Assembly: GCA_964465125.1 (NCBI GenBank)
Contig: CAYXIO010000013.1
Span: forward strand, 1 to 64,000
Origin: CAYOHG01 sp964465125
GTDB lineage: Bacteria; Planctomycetota; Phycisphaerae; UBA1845; Fen-1342
Length of the DNA stretch: 64,000 bases
Reading direction: 5' to 3'
Each line of letters opens with the position of its first letter. Within the stretch, counting starts at the first letter, position 1. Below the pieces are notes generated by a model. The model had not been told where the DNA came from. It did no database searches and was given only the letters and a program-made list of their open reading frames with translations. This document shows positions 52,027 through 60,703 of this stretch, one piece after another. The position numbers and the translations under genes are program-made.

Positions 52027-53412
52027 TCACGGCGCGCCCGGTCCGACCGCGAGCAGGTGTTTCTGAGTGCGAAAGTAGATGCGGCCGTCGGAAATCGCCG
52101 GCGTCGCCAGGCAGATCTCACCCAGCGAGTTCAACGCCAGCCTCTCGTACCTCTCGCCGGCGCGCAGCACGTGCACGTCGCCCTGCTCATCGGCGTAATA
52201 GACCTTGCCATCGCCGGCCACCGCCGACGCCGTGAACCCGGTCGAGCCGCTGCCGACGCGCTCGCGCCACACCGTCTCGCCGTGGAGCGCGTCGTAGCAG
52301 GTGACGATGCCGTTGTCATTGCCGACGTAGAGATGCTCGCCGTAAACCAGCGGCGTCTGCATGTATGCACCGCGACCGGTCTTGAGCCAGGCGAGGTGCG
52401 GCGTCGCCGGCGGGCTGCCGCCGGCCTCGAGCACGCCGGTGGCATCCTGTCGAACCGCGAAGATCGGCTTGGGCGGGTCCTGGTCGCGGATCGGCTGATG
52501 ATTGCTGGTCAGGAAGATCAGGCCTTTGGCGACGACCGGCGCGGGCACGGGGATGCCTCCTCCGCCGGCCATGCGCCAGATTTCCTTGCCGGTGGCGGCG
52601 TCAAACCCGCCCATGTGCTTGCAGCCGTTGCAGACGATCTGCGTGCCGGCGGGGGTCGTAAGGACCGAAGGCGTGCACCAGCCGGGCACGTCCTCGCGCG
52701 GCGTCCGCCAGCGCTCGCGGCCGTCCTGCAAATCCAGCGCAACCAGGAATCCGCCGTCCTTCACGTCGCACTGGTGAAAGACAGCGCCGTCGTGAATGAT
52801 CGGCGAGCTGGCAAAGCCCCATTGCAGCTCCGGCGCATTCCACGGCCCGACGTCGAGCGGGCCGAGGTCCTTCTTCCAGACCAGCCCGCCCTCGACGGTG
52901 TAGCAATACAGCCCCTCGCTGCCGAAGCTGGCGACCACGAAGCGTCCGTCCGTCGCGGGCGTCGGGTTGGCGTGCGTCGCCTTGGTATGCCGCTTGAATC
53001 TCGGCGCGCCCTCGAACGCCGTCTGCTCCCACAGAATCGCGCCGCTGCGCTTGTCGACGCAAAGAACCTTGAACGCATGAGAAACCACGTCGTCGGCGGA
53101 GTCGCCTGCGCCGTAGAGGCCGACCTTCAGCTTCAGCTCGCCATCCGACGGGACGGCGGTGGTGACGAAGATGCGATCGCCCCAGATCACCGGCGACGAA
53201 TGCGCCAAACCGGGAATCGCGGTCTTCCAGGCAATGTTCTTGCCGGTGGCGGCGTCCCACAAGCTCGGCAGCGGCTGACCGTCGGACACGCCGGAAGCGT
53301 TCGGCCCGCGAAAACTGGGCCAGTTCGAGTCCGCCAGCGCGGCGTGGCGCAGATCGTTGCCGACGGCGACGACGAGGGGCAGCGCGCAAGCAAGCCACCG
53401 AGCTGTCTTCAT
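52027..53412 (-). CDS. Secreted PQQ-type beta-propeller protein
   Basis: A 461-residue exported protein. The signal peptide ends near ALA; the mature N-terminus reads SNWPSFRGPNASG, the usual opening of planctomycete PQQ-repeat proteins. Repeated blades share DAATGKNIAW, DKRSGAILW, DLQDGRERW, DAATGKEIW and DALHGETVW, each with the A-x-G-x-x-x-W core of an eight-bladed propeller. Such proteins resemble BamB but often carry no enzyme function. CAGGAG 8 bases before ATG 53412. It is divergent from the sugar-isomerase-like gene, with which it probably shares a control region. Confidence 0.85.
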   Translation of the reverse strand: MKTARWLACALPLVVAVGNDLRHAALADSNWPSFRGPNASGVSDGQPLPSLWDAATGKNIAWKTAIPGLAHSSPVIWGDRIFVTTAVPSDGELKLKVGLYGAGDSADDVVSHAFKVLCVDKRSGAILWEQTAFEGAPRFKRHTKATHANPTPATDGRFVVASFGSEGLYCYTVEGGLVWKKDLGPLDVGPWNAPELQWGFASSPIIHDGAVFHQCDVKDGGFLVALDLQDGRERWRTPREDVPGWCTPSVLTTPAGTQIVCNGCKHMGGFDAATGKEIWRMAGGGGIPVPAPVVAKGLIFLTSNHQPIRDQDPPKPIFAVRQDATGVLEAGGSPPATPHLAWLKTGRGAYMQTPLVYGEHLYVGNDNGIVTCYDALHGETVWRERVGSGSTGFTASAVAGDGKVYYADEQGDVHVLRAGERYERLALNSLGEICLATPAISDGRIYFRTQKHLLAVGPGAP

Positions 53413-53598
53413 TCGCGGGCTCCTGAGCTCGGAGATTCGTGCAACGGAACGCGGGAGTATACTGGCGCCGGCCCGCCGCAACGCCCGGCAGGCGTGGGCA
53501 CGCCGTTCGCAACCCCGCCTGCCCACTGTACCATGACCGCACTCTTCGCGGTCACGAATCCGGCGGCCGCAGCGCCGCCCTCGCTTGGGAGCACAACC

Positions 53599-54606
53599 AT
53601 GAAACTCGGGGTGATGGGCGCCGGCCTGGGCGCCATGGGCTGGGACAAGGCCCTCGACTACTGCAAGCAGGTCGGGCTGGATGCGATCGAGCTGCCCGTC
53701 GGTGCGTACCCCGGCAAGCCCTTCTTCGAGCCCGAGGAAGCGTTGCGCAACGCCGCGACGCAGCAGAAGATCAAGGACGACGTGAAGCGCCGTGGGCTCG
53801 AGATCATCGGCCTGGCGGTTCACGGCAACCCGGTCAGTCCCGATAGCGCCCTCCGCGAAGACCACCTCAAGCACCACGACATCGCCGTGCGGCTCGCGCC
53901 CAAGCTCGGCACCGACGTCGTGATCAACTTCAGCGGCTGCCCGGGTGGATCGCCGGCGGACAAGATGCCCAACTGGGTCACCTGCGCCTGGCCGCCGGAA
54001 TACGGCAAGATCCTCGAATACCAGTGGAACGAGGTGCTGCTTCCGTTCTGGACGAAGAAGGCCAAGGAGGCCGCCAACGAGGGCGTGAAGATCGCGTTCG
54101 AGGCGCACCCCGGCTTCAGCGTCTACAACCCGGAGACGATTCTCAAGATTCGTCAGTGCGGCGTGCCGCTGAACACCGGCGCGGCGGGTTCGGCGTACGT
54201 CCCGTCGAATCTCGGCGCCAACCTCGACCCGTCGCACTTCTTCTGGCAGGGGATTGACCCGGTCGAGGCCGCGCGCGTGCTGGGTGACGCCAGCGCCATC
54301 TTTCACGTGCACGGCAAGGACACCGGCATCGACCCGCACAACACGCGCATCAACGGCACGCTCGACACGAAGAGCTACGGCGACCTGCACAACCGTAGCT
54401 GGGTGTTCCGCACCTGCGGCTACGGCCACGGCGACGAGTTCTGGAAGCCGTTCGTCAGCATGCTGCGCAGCAAGGGCTACGACGGCGTGATCTCAATCGA
54501 GCACGAGGACTCGTACATGAGCGTGCAGGAGGGCTTCGAGAAAGCGGTCGCGTACCTGCGCGGCGTGATGATCAAGGAGAAATGCGGCGCGGCGTGGTGG
54601 TATTGA
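53599..54606 (+). CDS. Sugar phosphate isomerase/epimerase-like TIM-barrel protein
   Basis: A 335-residue xylose-isomerase-type barrel. MKLGVMGAGLGAM, GLDAIELPVGAYPG, the acidic metal site VKIAFEAHPGF, and DGVISIEHEDSYM are conserved; the two Glu and the His/Asp coordinate a metal. Such proteins act as sugar or inositol isomerases or epimerases; the substrate is unknown. No signal peptide. GGGAG 7 bases before ATG 53599 sets the start over a longer frame from 53533. Divergent from the PQQ propeller gene. Confidence 0.88.
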   Translation: MKLGVMGAGLGAMGWDKALDYCKQVGLDAIELPVGAYPGKPFFEPEEALRNAATQQKIKDDVKRRGLEIIGLAVHGNPVSPDSALREDHLKHHDIAVRLAPKLGTDVVINFSGCPGGSPADKMPNWVTCAWPPEYGKILEYQWNEVLLPFWTKKAKEAANEGVKIAFEAHPGFSVYNPETILKIRQCGVPLNTGAAGSAYVPSNLGANLDPSHFFWQGIDPVEAARVLGDASAIFHVHGKDTGIDPHNTRINGTLDTKSYGDLHNRSWVFRTCGYGHGDEFWKPFVSMLRSKGYDGVISIEHEDSYMSVQEGFEKAVAYLRGVMIKEKCGAAWWY

Positions 54607-54957
54607 CGCCGCCGCGGCCGGGCTCTCTGCGTGCGCCGTGGGCTGGACCGCGCACACACACACTGACGGAAAGCCGCCACATCCTCCTCTGCGGGCGCGA
54701 TTGCGCCGCGACGCCGCAGCGCGTGAGCACAGCCGGCAAGTTGGCGCAGGCGGAGGCGCTGCTTTCAGTCATCAGGCGTTGCTTTACCGGATTTCAGCGG
54801 GTTCGACGCGACCGAATTGTTTTGAGGGCCGTTTGCCAGGGCCTTGACAGCGCTACGCCCCCGACCAATAATTCCGCTTGGCTTAAATCGCCCCGGCGTT
54901 GGCGCGTCGCCGGCGTTCTTCGGGCGAGTCGCCATTGTCGCGAGTGGAGGTTCTGCA
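54607..54957. other. Intergenic region carrying a promoter
   Basis: No gene is supported in the first 230 bases. The last part contains a near-consensus promoter (54844-54872) and a leader of about 78 bases leading to the small lipoprotein gene. Confidence 0.5.
54844..54872 (+). promoter_or_regulatory. Near-consensus sigma-70-type promoter of the small lipoprotein gene
   Basis: TTGACA (54844-54849, perfect -35), a 17-base spacer and AATAAT (54867-54872, 5 of 6). The best promoter seen in the window. The start site would lie near 54879. Confidence 0.8.
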
Positions 54958-55131
54958 ATGCGGCGGACAACCGCGAAGATCGTCGGTCTGATTCTCATGG
55001 GTTCGGTTCTGTTCGAGAGCGGCTGCTGGGGCTATGTGTGGGACGCCACGCTCAATGCGACGTTCTCGGCCCTGCTGAGCAGCGTGACGAGCCAGTTCTT
55101 CCCGCTGAACGTCAACGTCGTCAATGCCTAG
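54958..55131 (+). CDS. Small lipoprotein (57 aa)
   Basis: A 57-residue lipoprotein. Basic head MRRTTAK, hydrophobic IVGLILMGSVLF and lipobox ESGC with Cys23; the mature part is only 35 residues, hydrophobic (WGYVWDATLNATFSALLSS) and ends PLNVNVVNA. GGAGG lies 7 bases before ATG 54958. It has its own strong promoter and terminator, so it forms a complete mRNA of about 350 bases. Lipid-anchored peptides of this size and expression recall Lpp-type structural lipoproteins, but there is no similarity visible. Function unknown. Confidence 0.8.
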   Translation: MRRTTAKIVGLILMGSVLFESGCWGYVWDATLNATFSALLSSVTSQFFPLNVNVVNA

Positions 55132-55191
55132 TTGACCGACGGACGTGCTGGCGGCACGCACCGCCGGCCTCAACGCAACATGCGTGAGACG

Positions 55192-55227
55192 GAGTGGCAG
55201 GATTTCCTGCCACTCTTGTTCTTTTTT
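55192..55227 (+). terminator. Intrinsic terminator of the small lipoprotein unit
   Basis: A perfect 10-bp stem (55192-55201 with 55206-55215, loop ATTT) followed by TTGTTCTTTTTT. Strong. It lies 60 bases after the stop codon. Confidence 0.92.
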
Positions 55228-55324
55228 GCAGGCCGCGCGCGGCACGCGAAATCGACGAACCGCAACCGCCAGCGGACCCGCCGCGCTGCCGCCGCCCGGC
55301 CTCCATCCGCCCCCGGCCCGATCC

Positions 55325-56731
55325 TCACGGCATGCAGACACGCCCGAACTGGGTCAGGAACAAGCCCAGGTCGTCCAAATCCACATCGTCGTCATCATCC
55401 AGATCGCCGTCGTTGATGTCCTGGTCAGCCGCCACGCCGAAGTTCGCAAGCACGATCGACAGGTCCCGCAGGTCAACCGAGCCGTCGAAGTTCACATCCC
55501 CGAAGCACTCGCATTCGTCGGGCGTCTGGTTGCCGTTCGCATCGGCCGAACTGCCCCCGGCGATGTCCTCCGCATCCTGGATTCCGTTGCCGTTGCAGTC
55601 CCAAACCCGCTGACCCAGGTACAGGTTCGTGCCGAGGAATTGCTCGCAGATGTCGGGCATGTGATCGTTGTACACCTCGATCGCGTACCCCCAGATGCCC
55701 AGGTCACCGACCGAATAGTCGATCGACCCGCCGTACACCGGGTAGGCGCAGTGGTAGACGCGGTTGGCGCAATACGGCCGCGCGCCCGCATCCAACAGCA
55801 TCTGTTTCACGCGCAGCCCAACGCGCCGATAGGTGCCGTGGTCCTTGCAGCGCTCGTCCTTGTGTCCCCAGGCCCACATGAACCAATTCACGTAGCCGTG
55901 ATAGTCGATGTGAAGCTGAATATTGGGGTGGGCCAGCAGCAGATCGCGAAGCGATGCGGTCTCGGGCTCGGAGAAGGGATAGGGCCCGCCAGAGGGATCC
56001 TGTCCGCTCCCGGGTCCGCCCCAGTTGCGGTTCAGGTCCACGCCGTTGGCGTTGTAGCGCCCGATCAGGTAGCGGTCGACGTTCACGACCGGCACGAGGA
56101 ACCAGTCGACCTCGTCCACCAGCGCGGTCAGGTCGGGGTCGACGCCGTACCCGCCCAGCAGTTGATCGGCAACGTAGGCGATGACTGACGCTCCGGCGGC
56201 CTCGTTGCCGTGCTGGACGCCGTGGTAAAGCAGGCCGGGCTTGGGCGACTCTCCGCGGCCGATTCGCAGCCCGTAGATCACACTCCCCTCCACGGTCGTG
56301 CCAACCTGGATCACCTGGGCCACGTCCGGGTGCGCCGCGGCGAGTTGCTGCATGAACAGCACGTGGGCGGCGTACGACTGAAGTGAATCAAAGAAGCCCC
56401 GCTTTCCGCTCCCGGCGAGCTTCTCGTCGCGCCAGGCCTGAAGATCGGGAATCACCGTGCTGTATTCAACGCCCAGCGCTTCAAGCACATCGAGGCCGAG
56501 CGACGTGGCGCGCAGCTCCAGGTCTTCACCTTCCAGCTCGTCGGACCAGAGTTGCAGGTCATCGCCGAAGAACGAGAGCGAGCCGAGCAGCCCGGTACGT
56601 TCCGCGTCGATGTGCAAGACGCGAATCACCTGGTACTGCGCCAGGTCCGGGCTTTCCGGTTCCGCGGCGTTCGCAACGGACGAGGTCGACAGCAACGCAA
56701 TCAACAGGTTGAGAGCGAGCGGATTAGCCAT
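55325..56731 (-). CDS. Secreted M14 zinc carboxypeptidase with dockerin-like module
   Basis: A 468-residue exported peptidase. Signal peptide to about residue 22. The M14 zinc site is HGNEAAG (His and Glu), with the third ligand in HIDYHGY; Arg/Asn of the substrate site lie in NGVDLNRNWGGPGSG; the catalytic Glu is in YAIEVYND. The C-terminus has DCNGNGIQDAEDIAGG and PDECEC, then DVNFDGSVDLRDLSIVLANFG and an acidic loop DLDDDDDVDLDDLGLFLTQFG. GGAG before ATG 56731. Divergent from the methionine-pathway gene. Confidence 0.92.
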   Translation of the reverse strand: MANPLALNLLIALLSTSSVANAAEPESPDLAQYQVIRVLHIDAERTGLLGSLSFFGDDLQLWSDELEGEDLELRATSLGLDVLEALGVEYSTVIPDLQAWRDEKLAGSGKRGFFDSLQSYAAHVLFMQQLAAAHPDVAQVIQVGTTVEGSVIYGLRIGRGESPKPGLLYHGVQHGNEAAGASVIAYVADQLLGGYGVDPDLTALVDEVDWFLVPVVNVDRYLIGRYNANGVDLNRNWGGPGSGQDPSGGPYPFSEPETASLRDLLLAHPNIQLHIDYHGYVNWFMWAWGHKDERCKDHGTYRRVGLRVKQMLLDAGARPYCANRVYHCAYPVYGGSIDYSVGDLGIWGYAIEVYNDHMPDICEQFLGTNLYLGQRVWDCNGNGIQDAEDIAGGSSADANGNQTPDECECFGDVNFDGSVDLRDLSIVLANFGVAADQDINDGDLDDDDDVDLDDLGLFLTQFGRVCMP

Positions 56732-56909
56732 GGAATTCTCCTACTCCGCGAGCGCGCTGGAGGGCGGCCGCCGGGTGGTCAGTGTGCCCGATTCACGTTA
56801 AATCTTGGTCGCCGCAGCGTCAACGCACGGTGCGTTGCCGCCGACGCCTGCCCGCTCTGGAAGTGCGCTGTCCCGCCGGCTTCGGCCGCGTCCTTGCCGG
56901 GCTTTCCGC

Positions 56910-56915
56910 TATACT
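56910..56915 (+). promoter_or_regulatory. Candidate -10 box upstream of the cystathionine gamma-synthase-like gene
   Basis: TATACT, 5 of 6 to consensus, 49 bases before ATG 56965. No -35 is evident. Confidence 0.35.
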
Positions 56916-56964
56916 GATTGGTCTACAGGCACGATTCCGCTCGTCACTCGAGGGGCACCCACGC

Positions 56965-58194
56965 ATGCATTCTCCCGAGATGAAGCTCGCCACCCGCGCG
57001 ATCCACGTCGGCCAGGAGCCGGACCCCGCCACCGGCGCGACCGTCCCGCCGATCTTCGCCACGAGCACGTACACCCAGGAAGCGCCCGGCAAGCACAAGG
57101 GCTACGAATACTCGCGCGGCACGAACCCGACGCGCGACGGGTTGCAGCGCTGCCTGGCCGCGATCGAGGGCGGAGAGGCCGCGCTCAGCTTCGCTTCCGG
57201 CCTGGCCGCGACCAACGCCATCTTCTCCGCGCTGCTGCGCCCGGGCGATTCGGTCGCGGCGTATGGCGACATGTATGGCGGTACGTTTCGCCTGCTGGAG
57301 CGGATCTTCAGGCCGTGGGGACTCGAAATCCGCTACACCGACAGCACCGAGCCCGCCGCGCTGGCCGCCCTGGTCGACAAGTCCACCAAGCTCGTGTGGA
57401 TCGAGACGCCCACGAACCCGATGCTGCGGCTGCTCGACATCGCGGAGGTCGGCAAGGCGGTGAAGGCCGCCGCCGCGAAGTGTGGCACGAGACCCATGGC
57501 GAGCAGGGGCGGCTCGCCGATGGATCACGACTTCGGCCTGCTCTACGTGGTGGACAACACGTTCGCATCGCCCGCGCTTCAGCAGCCGCTGTCGCTCGGC
57601 GCGGACCTCGTCGTACACAGCACCACCAAGTACCTCGGCGGACACTCGGACGTCGTCGGCGGGGCCGTCATCACGAAACAAGCCGAGCACGTCGCGCCGC
57701 TGCGGTTCTTCCACAACGCGGCCGGCGGCGTCTCCGGACCGTTCGACTGCTTCCTGACGCATCGCGGGATCAAGACGCTGCACGTCCGCATGAAGGCCCA
57801 CTGCGACAACGCGATGGAGATCGCGACGTGGGCGGCTCGGCAAAGCGCATTCGAAAAGGTGCTCTACCCGGGACTGCCGGAGCATCCGGGCCACGCCGTC
57901 GCTCAGAAGCAGATGACCGGCTTCGGCGGCATCGTCACGGTCGTCCTGCCCGGCGGGTTCGATGCGGCCAGCCGATTCATGTCCGAGCTGCGCGTCTTCT
58001 CGTGCGCGGAGAGCCTCGGCGGCGTCGAATCGCTCGCCAACCACCCCGCCGTCATGACGCACGCCTCAATCCCCAAGGAGCGCCGCGAGCAGCTCGGCGT
58101 CGTAGAGGGGCTGGTGCGGCTTAGCGTGGGGATCGAAGACGTGGACGACTTGATCCGAGACCTTGAGCAGGCGCTGCGCGGCACGTGCGGCTGA
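56965..58194 (+). CDS. Cystathionine gamma-synthase/lyase-family PLP enzyme with an inserted palindrome
   Basis: A 409-residue Cys/Met-metabolism PLP enzyme. The N-terminus is TRAIHVGQEPDPATGATVPPI; YSRGTNPTRD and GGEAALSFASGLAATNA are classic; the cofactor lysine is Lys222 in HSTTKYLGGHSD. It makes cystathionine from homoserine ester and cysteine, or cleaves it; which cannot be told here. Residues about 173-190 (CGTRPMASRGGSPMD and a few on) form an in-frame extra segment between KAAA and LLYVVDNTF that the family lacks, encoded by a palindromic repeat. ATG 56965 follows a GAGGGG; ATG 56980 is an alternative. Confidence 0.9.
   Translation: MHSPEMKLATRAIHVGQEPDPATGATVPPIFATSTYTQEAPGKHKGYEYSRGTNPTRDGLQRCLAAIEGGEAALSFASGLAATNAIFSALLRPGDSVAAYGDMYGGTFRLLERIFRPWGLEIRYTDSTEPAALAALVDKSTKLVWIETPTNPMLRLLDIAEVGKAVKAAAAKCGTRPMASRGGSPMDHDFGLLYVVDNTFASPALQQPLSLGADLVVHSTTKYLGGHSDVVGGAVITKQAEHVAPLRFFHNAAGGVSGPFDCFLTHRGIKTLHVRMKAHCDNAMEIATWAARQSAFEKVLYPGLPEHPGHAVAQKQMTGFGGIVTVVLPGGFDAASRFMSELRVFSCAESLGGVESLANHPAVMTHASIPKERREQLGVVEGLVRLSVGIEDVDDLIRDLEQALRGTCG
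57481..57525. repeat. In-frame palindromic repeat inside a coding gene
   Basis: GGCGAGC (57498-57504) pairs with GCTCGCC (57512-57518) across a 7-base loop, and the stem extends by CCAT/ATGG with one bulged base. It starts TGTGGCAC, the same octamer as on the minus strand at 52003-52010. It encodes extra residues in the cystathionine gamma-synthase-like protein. Confidence 0.6.
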
Positions 58195-58209
58195 AACCCG
58201 CGAGGCCGC

Positions 58210-58572
58210 CTACTCGGCCGCCGGCAGCGGATCGATGAGCATGAGCGTTTCGTCGAGCGCGTCTTCGCTGAGCGGCGCGGCAAGCGTCCAGACGCGATCC
58301 TCGGATAGTTGATAGAACCCGCCCACCGAAAACCAGTCAGCGCTTTCCACCAGCGGAAGCCACTCGCCCGCCATGCCGCGCGCCTGCGGCAACTGAAAGT
58401 ACGCGATGTAACCCTCGCGCTCCTGAACGTAGTAGGTGCCGGGCGGCAGCGCGTCCTCGTTGCTCCAGGTGAGCTCCGAGGCTACCAGCCCGTGGCCTGG
58501 ACAGCCGCCCAGGGCGGCCAGCATGCAGCCGAAGCTCATGGCCAACGCAAGTCCGGGCAAGCGTCTGCTCAT
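58210..58572 (-). CDS. Lipoprotein of unknown function
   Basis: A 120-residue lipoprotein with signal LALAMSFGCMLAALGGC (lipobox ALGGC). The mature part is beta-rich and aromatic (GTYYVQEREGYIAYFQLP, then ADWFSVGGFYQLSEDRVW). No recognised family. GGGGAGGGGAAG directly before ATG 58572 is a strong ribosome binding site. Convergent with the methionine-pathway gene. Confidence 0.72.
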   Translation of the reverse strand: MSRRLPGLALAMSFGCMLAALGGCPGHGLVASELTWSNEDALPPGTYYVQEREGYIAYFQLPQARGMAGEWLPLVESADWFSVGGFYQLSEDRVWTLAAPLSEDALDETLMLIDPLPAAE

Positions 58573-58863
58573 CTTCCCCTCCCCAGGGCGAAACGAACCG
58601 TGCCGACGCCCATGCTAGGCGCGCCATCGCACGTCGGCGCGGGCACGCGACGGCGGCCGCCCGAGGACGACCCGAAACGTCTGCTAATCGGCGGATTGCA
58701 CAGTTGCGGGGCGATCACGGCGCCTCGACGCCGCCTCGTCCCAGGCATCGGCCCGATATCGCCGGCCGGCGGATCGCGGTTTGCAACCCGCTGCACCCGC
58801 GGACACAATGCCGCGTTCGGCCCGGCGGAATCGCGACGCGGCCGGCCAACGGAGCGAAACGCC

Positions 58864-60684
58864 ATGCGCTGGAGCGAGTTTCTCATCCCGACCGCGAAGG
58901 AAACGCCCAAGGACGCGACCGCTGCGTCGCACGTGCTGATGCTGCGCTCCGGGCTGATCCGGCAGGTCGCCGCCGGCATCTACGGTTACCTGCCGCTGGG
59001 CTATCGAACGCTGCGGAAGGTCGAGCGCATCGTGCGCGAAGAGATGAACCGGGCCGGCGCGGTCGAGCTGCACATGAGCGTGCTCATGCCGCTCGAGTGG
59101 TGGGAGGAGACCGGCCGAGTCGCCGCCATGGGCGAGACGCTGCTGCGCCTGGCCGGGGTCGCGGGCGACTGGCGCAGCACCACCGTGCTCGGTCCGACGC
59201 ACGAGGAGCAGGTCACCGAGATCGCGCGGGCCTACCTGAACAGCTATCGCCAGCTCCCGATCACGCTCTACCAGATTCAAACGAAATTCCGGGGCGAGGC
59301 GCGGCCCAAGAGCGGCGTGCTGCGAACGCGCGAATTCCTGATGAAGGACGCCTACTCGTTCGACACCGACAAGGCCGGGCTCGATCGCAGCTACCAGAAG
59401 ATGTACGATGCCTACTGCCGCATCTTCAGCCGCTGCGGTCTGCCCTATCTGGCCTGCGACGCTGACAGCGGCGCCATCGGCGGCGACGTGTCGCACGAGT
59501 TCATGGTGCTGACCGACGCCGGCGAGGATCTGGTCGCGGTCAGCGAGAGCGGCGACTACGCCGCCAACCTCGAGCGCGCCACGGCGCATTTCGCACCCCC
59601 GGCGCGGCGGGCGGACGGCGAACCGATCCGCGAAGTGCATACTCCCGGCGCCGGCCGCGTCGAGGACGTCTGCAAAGTGCTGGGCACAACGCCTGCGCAG
59701 ATGATCAAGACGCTAATCTACTCCACCGTCGCAGCTACGCCTGATACGGCCCGCGGCGGAAAACCGGCCGCGCCGCCGGCGCGCGTCGTCGCACTCGTGC
59801 GCGGCGATCACGAGATCAACGACATCAAGCTGGGCAAGGTCAGCGGGTTGAAGCTTGAGCTCGCCGACCCGCGCACGATCGAGGAGCTGACCGGGGCGGC
59901 GGTGGGCTTCGCGGGACCGCAGGGGCTGGTCGGGCGGCTGCGGGCCGGCGATCAGCTCGTGATCGACCGCGACGTCACGGCGATGGCCCCGGCTGCCAGC
60001 GGCGCCAACCGTACGGACTATCACGTCACGAACGTGATTCCCGGGCGGGACTTTCCGCTCGAAACCCAGCCCGGCGCCGCGGCGCGCGTCACGGTCGCCG
60101 ACATCCGCAACGTCGTGGTCGGCGATCTCGCACCGACCGGCAGCGGCAGCCGGCTGCAACTCCGCAAGGCGATCGAGGTCGGCCACGTCTTCAAGCTCGG
60201 CACGAAATACAGCGACGCGATGAAGGCCACGTTCCTGACCCGCGAGGGCAAGCCGCAGCCTTTCATCATGGGCTGCTACGGCATCGGGCTGAACCGGATC
60301 GTCGCGGCGGCGATCGAGGCAAACCACGACGAGAACGGCGTCATGTGGCCGGTTTCGATCGCGCCCTTCGACGTCGAGCTGCTGGCGCTCGACCCGCGCG
60401 ACGAGGCGGTGCTCGCAACAGCGACGAGACTCTACGACGAGCTTCAGGCAAGCGGTCTGGAAGTCCTGTTTGACGACCGCGACGAGCGCCCGGGCTTCAA
60501 GTTCAAGGACGCCGATCTGGTCGGCATTCCGCTGCGCGTGGTGGTGGGCAAGAAGAGCCTCGCCGAGGGCGTGGTCGAGGTCGCCCGCCGTGATCGGCCC
60601 GACAAGCAAGGCCTGCCGCCAGACCAGGTGGTCGCGACCGTGGCTCGGATGCACGCCGAGATGAGCGCGGCGCTGAATCGCTAA
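58864..60684 (+). CDS. proS: Prolyl-tRNA synthetase (bacterial type)
   Basis: A 606-residue class II aminoacyl-tRNA synthetase charging tRNA-Pro. Motif 1 LRKVERIVREEMNRAGAVE, motif 2 with TKFRGEARPKSGVLRTREFLMKDAYSF and motif 3 with GCYGIGLNRIVAA are present. Between motifs 2 and 3 is the YbaK-like editing domain (residues about 225-400) that hydrolyses mischarged Ala-tRNA-Pro. The anticodon-binding domain ends the protein. Start ATG 58864 follows GGAG by 9 bases; the open frame further upstream is not conserved. Confidence 0.97.
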   Translation: MRWSEFLIPTAKETPKDATAASHVLMLRSGLIRQVAAGIYGYLPLGYRTLRKVERIVREEMNRAGAVELHMSVLMPLEWWEETGRVAAMGETLLRLAGVAGDWRSTTVLGPTHEEQVTEIARAYLNSYRQLPITLYQIQTKFRGEARPKSGVLRTREFLMKDAYSFDTDKAGLDRSYQKMYDAYCRIFSRCGLPYLACDADSGAIGGDVSHEFMVLTDAGEDLVAVSESGDYAANLERATAHFAPPARRADGEPIREVHTPGAGRVEDVCKVLGTTPAQMIKTLIYSTVAATPDTARGGKPAAPPARVVALVRGDHEINDIKLGKVSGLKLELADPRTIEELTGAAVGFAGPQGLVGRLRAGDQLVIDRDVTAMAPAASGANRTDYHVTNVIPGRDFPLETQPGAAARVTVADIRNVVVGDLAPTGSGSRLQLRKAIEVGHVFKLGTKYSDAMKATFLTREGKPQPFIMGCYGIGLNRIVAAAIEANHDENGVMWPVSIAPFDVELLALDPRDEAVLATATRLYDELQASGLEVLFDDRDERPGFKFKDADLVGIPLRVVVGKKSLAEGVVEVARRDRPDKQGLPPDQVVATVARMHAEMSAALNR

Positions 60685-60691
60685 GCGGCGT

Positions 60692-60697
60692 TACACT
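60692..60697 (+). promoter_or_regulatory. TANNNT box of a candidate leaderless promoter
   Basis: TACACT, 6 bases before the ATG of the Nudix gene. No Shine-Dalgarno precedes that ATG. Confidence 0.4.
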
Positions 60698-60703
60698 GCC
60701 GGC

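Noticed and set aside
52003..53598. Long plus-strand frame leading into the isomerase gene
   Set aside because: Runs antisense to the PQQ propeller gene. Only the part from 53599 has a ribosome binding site and family similarity.
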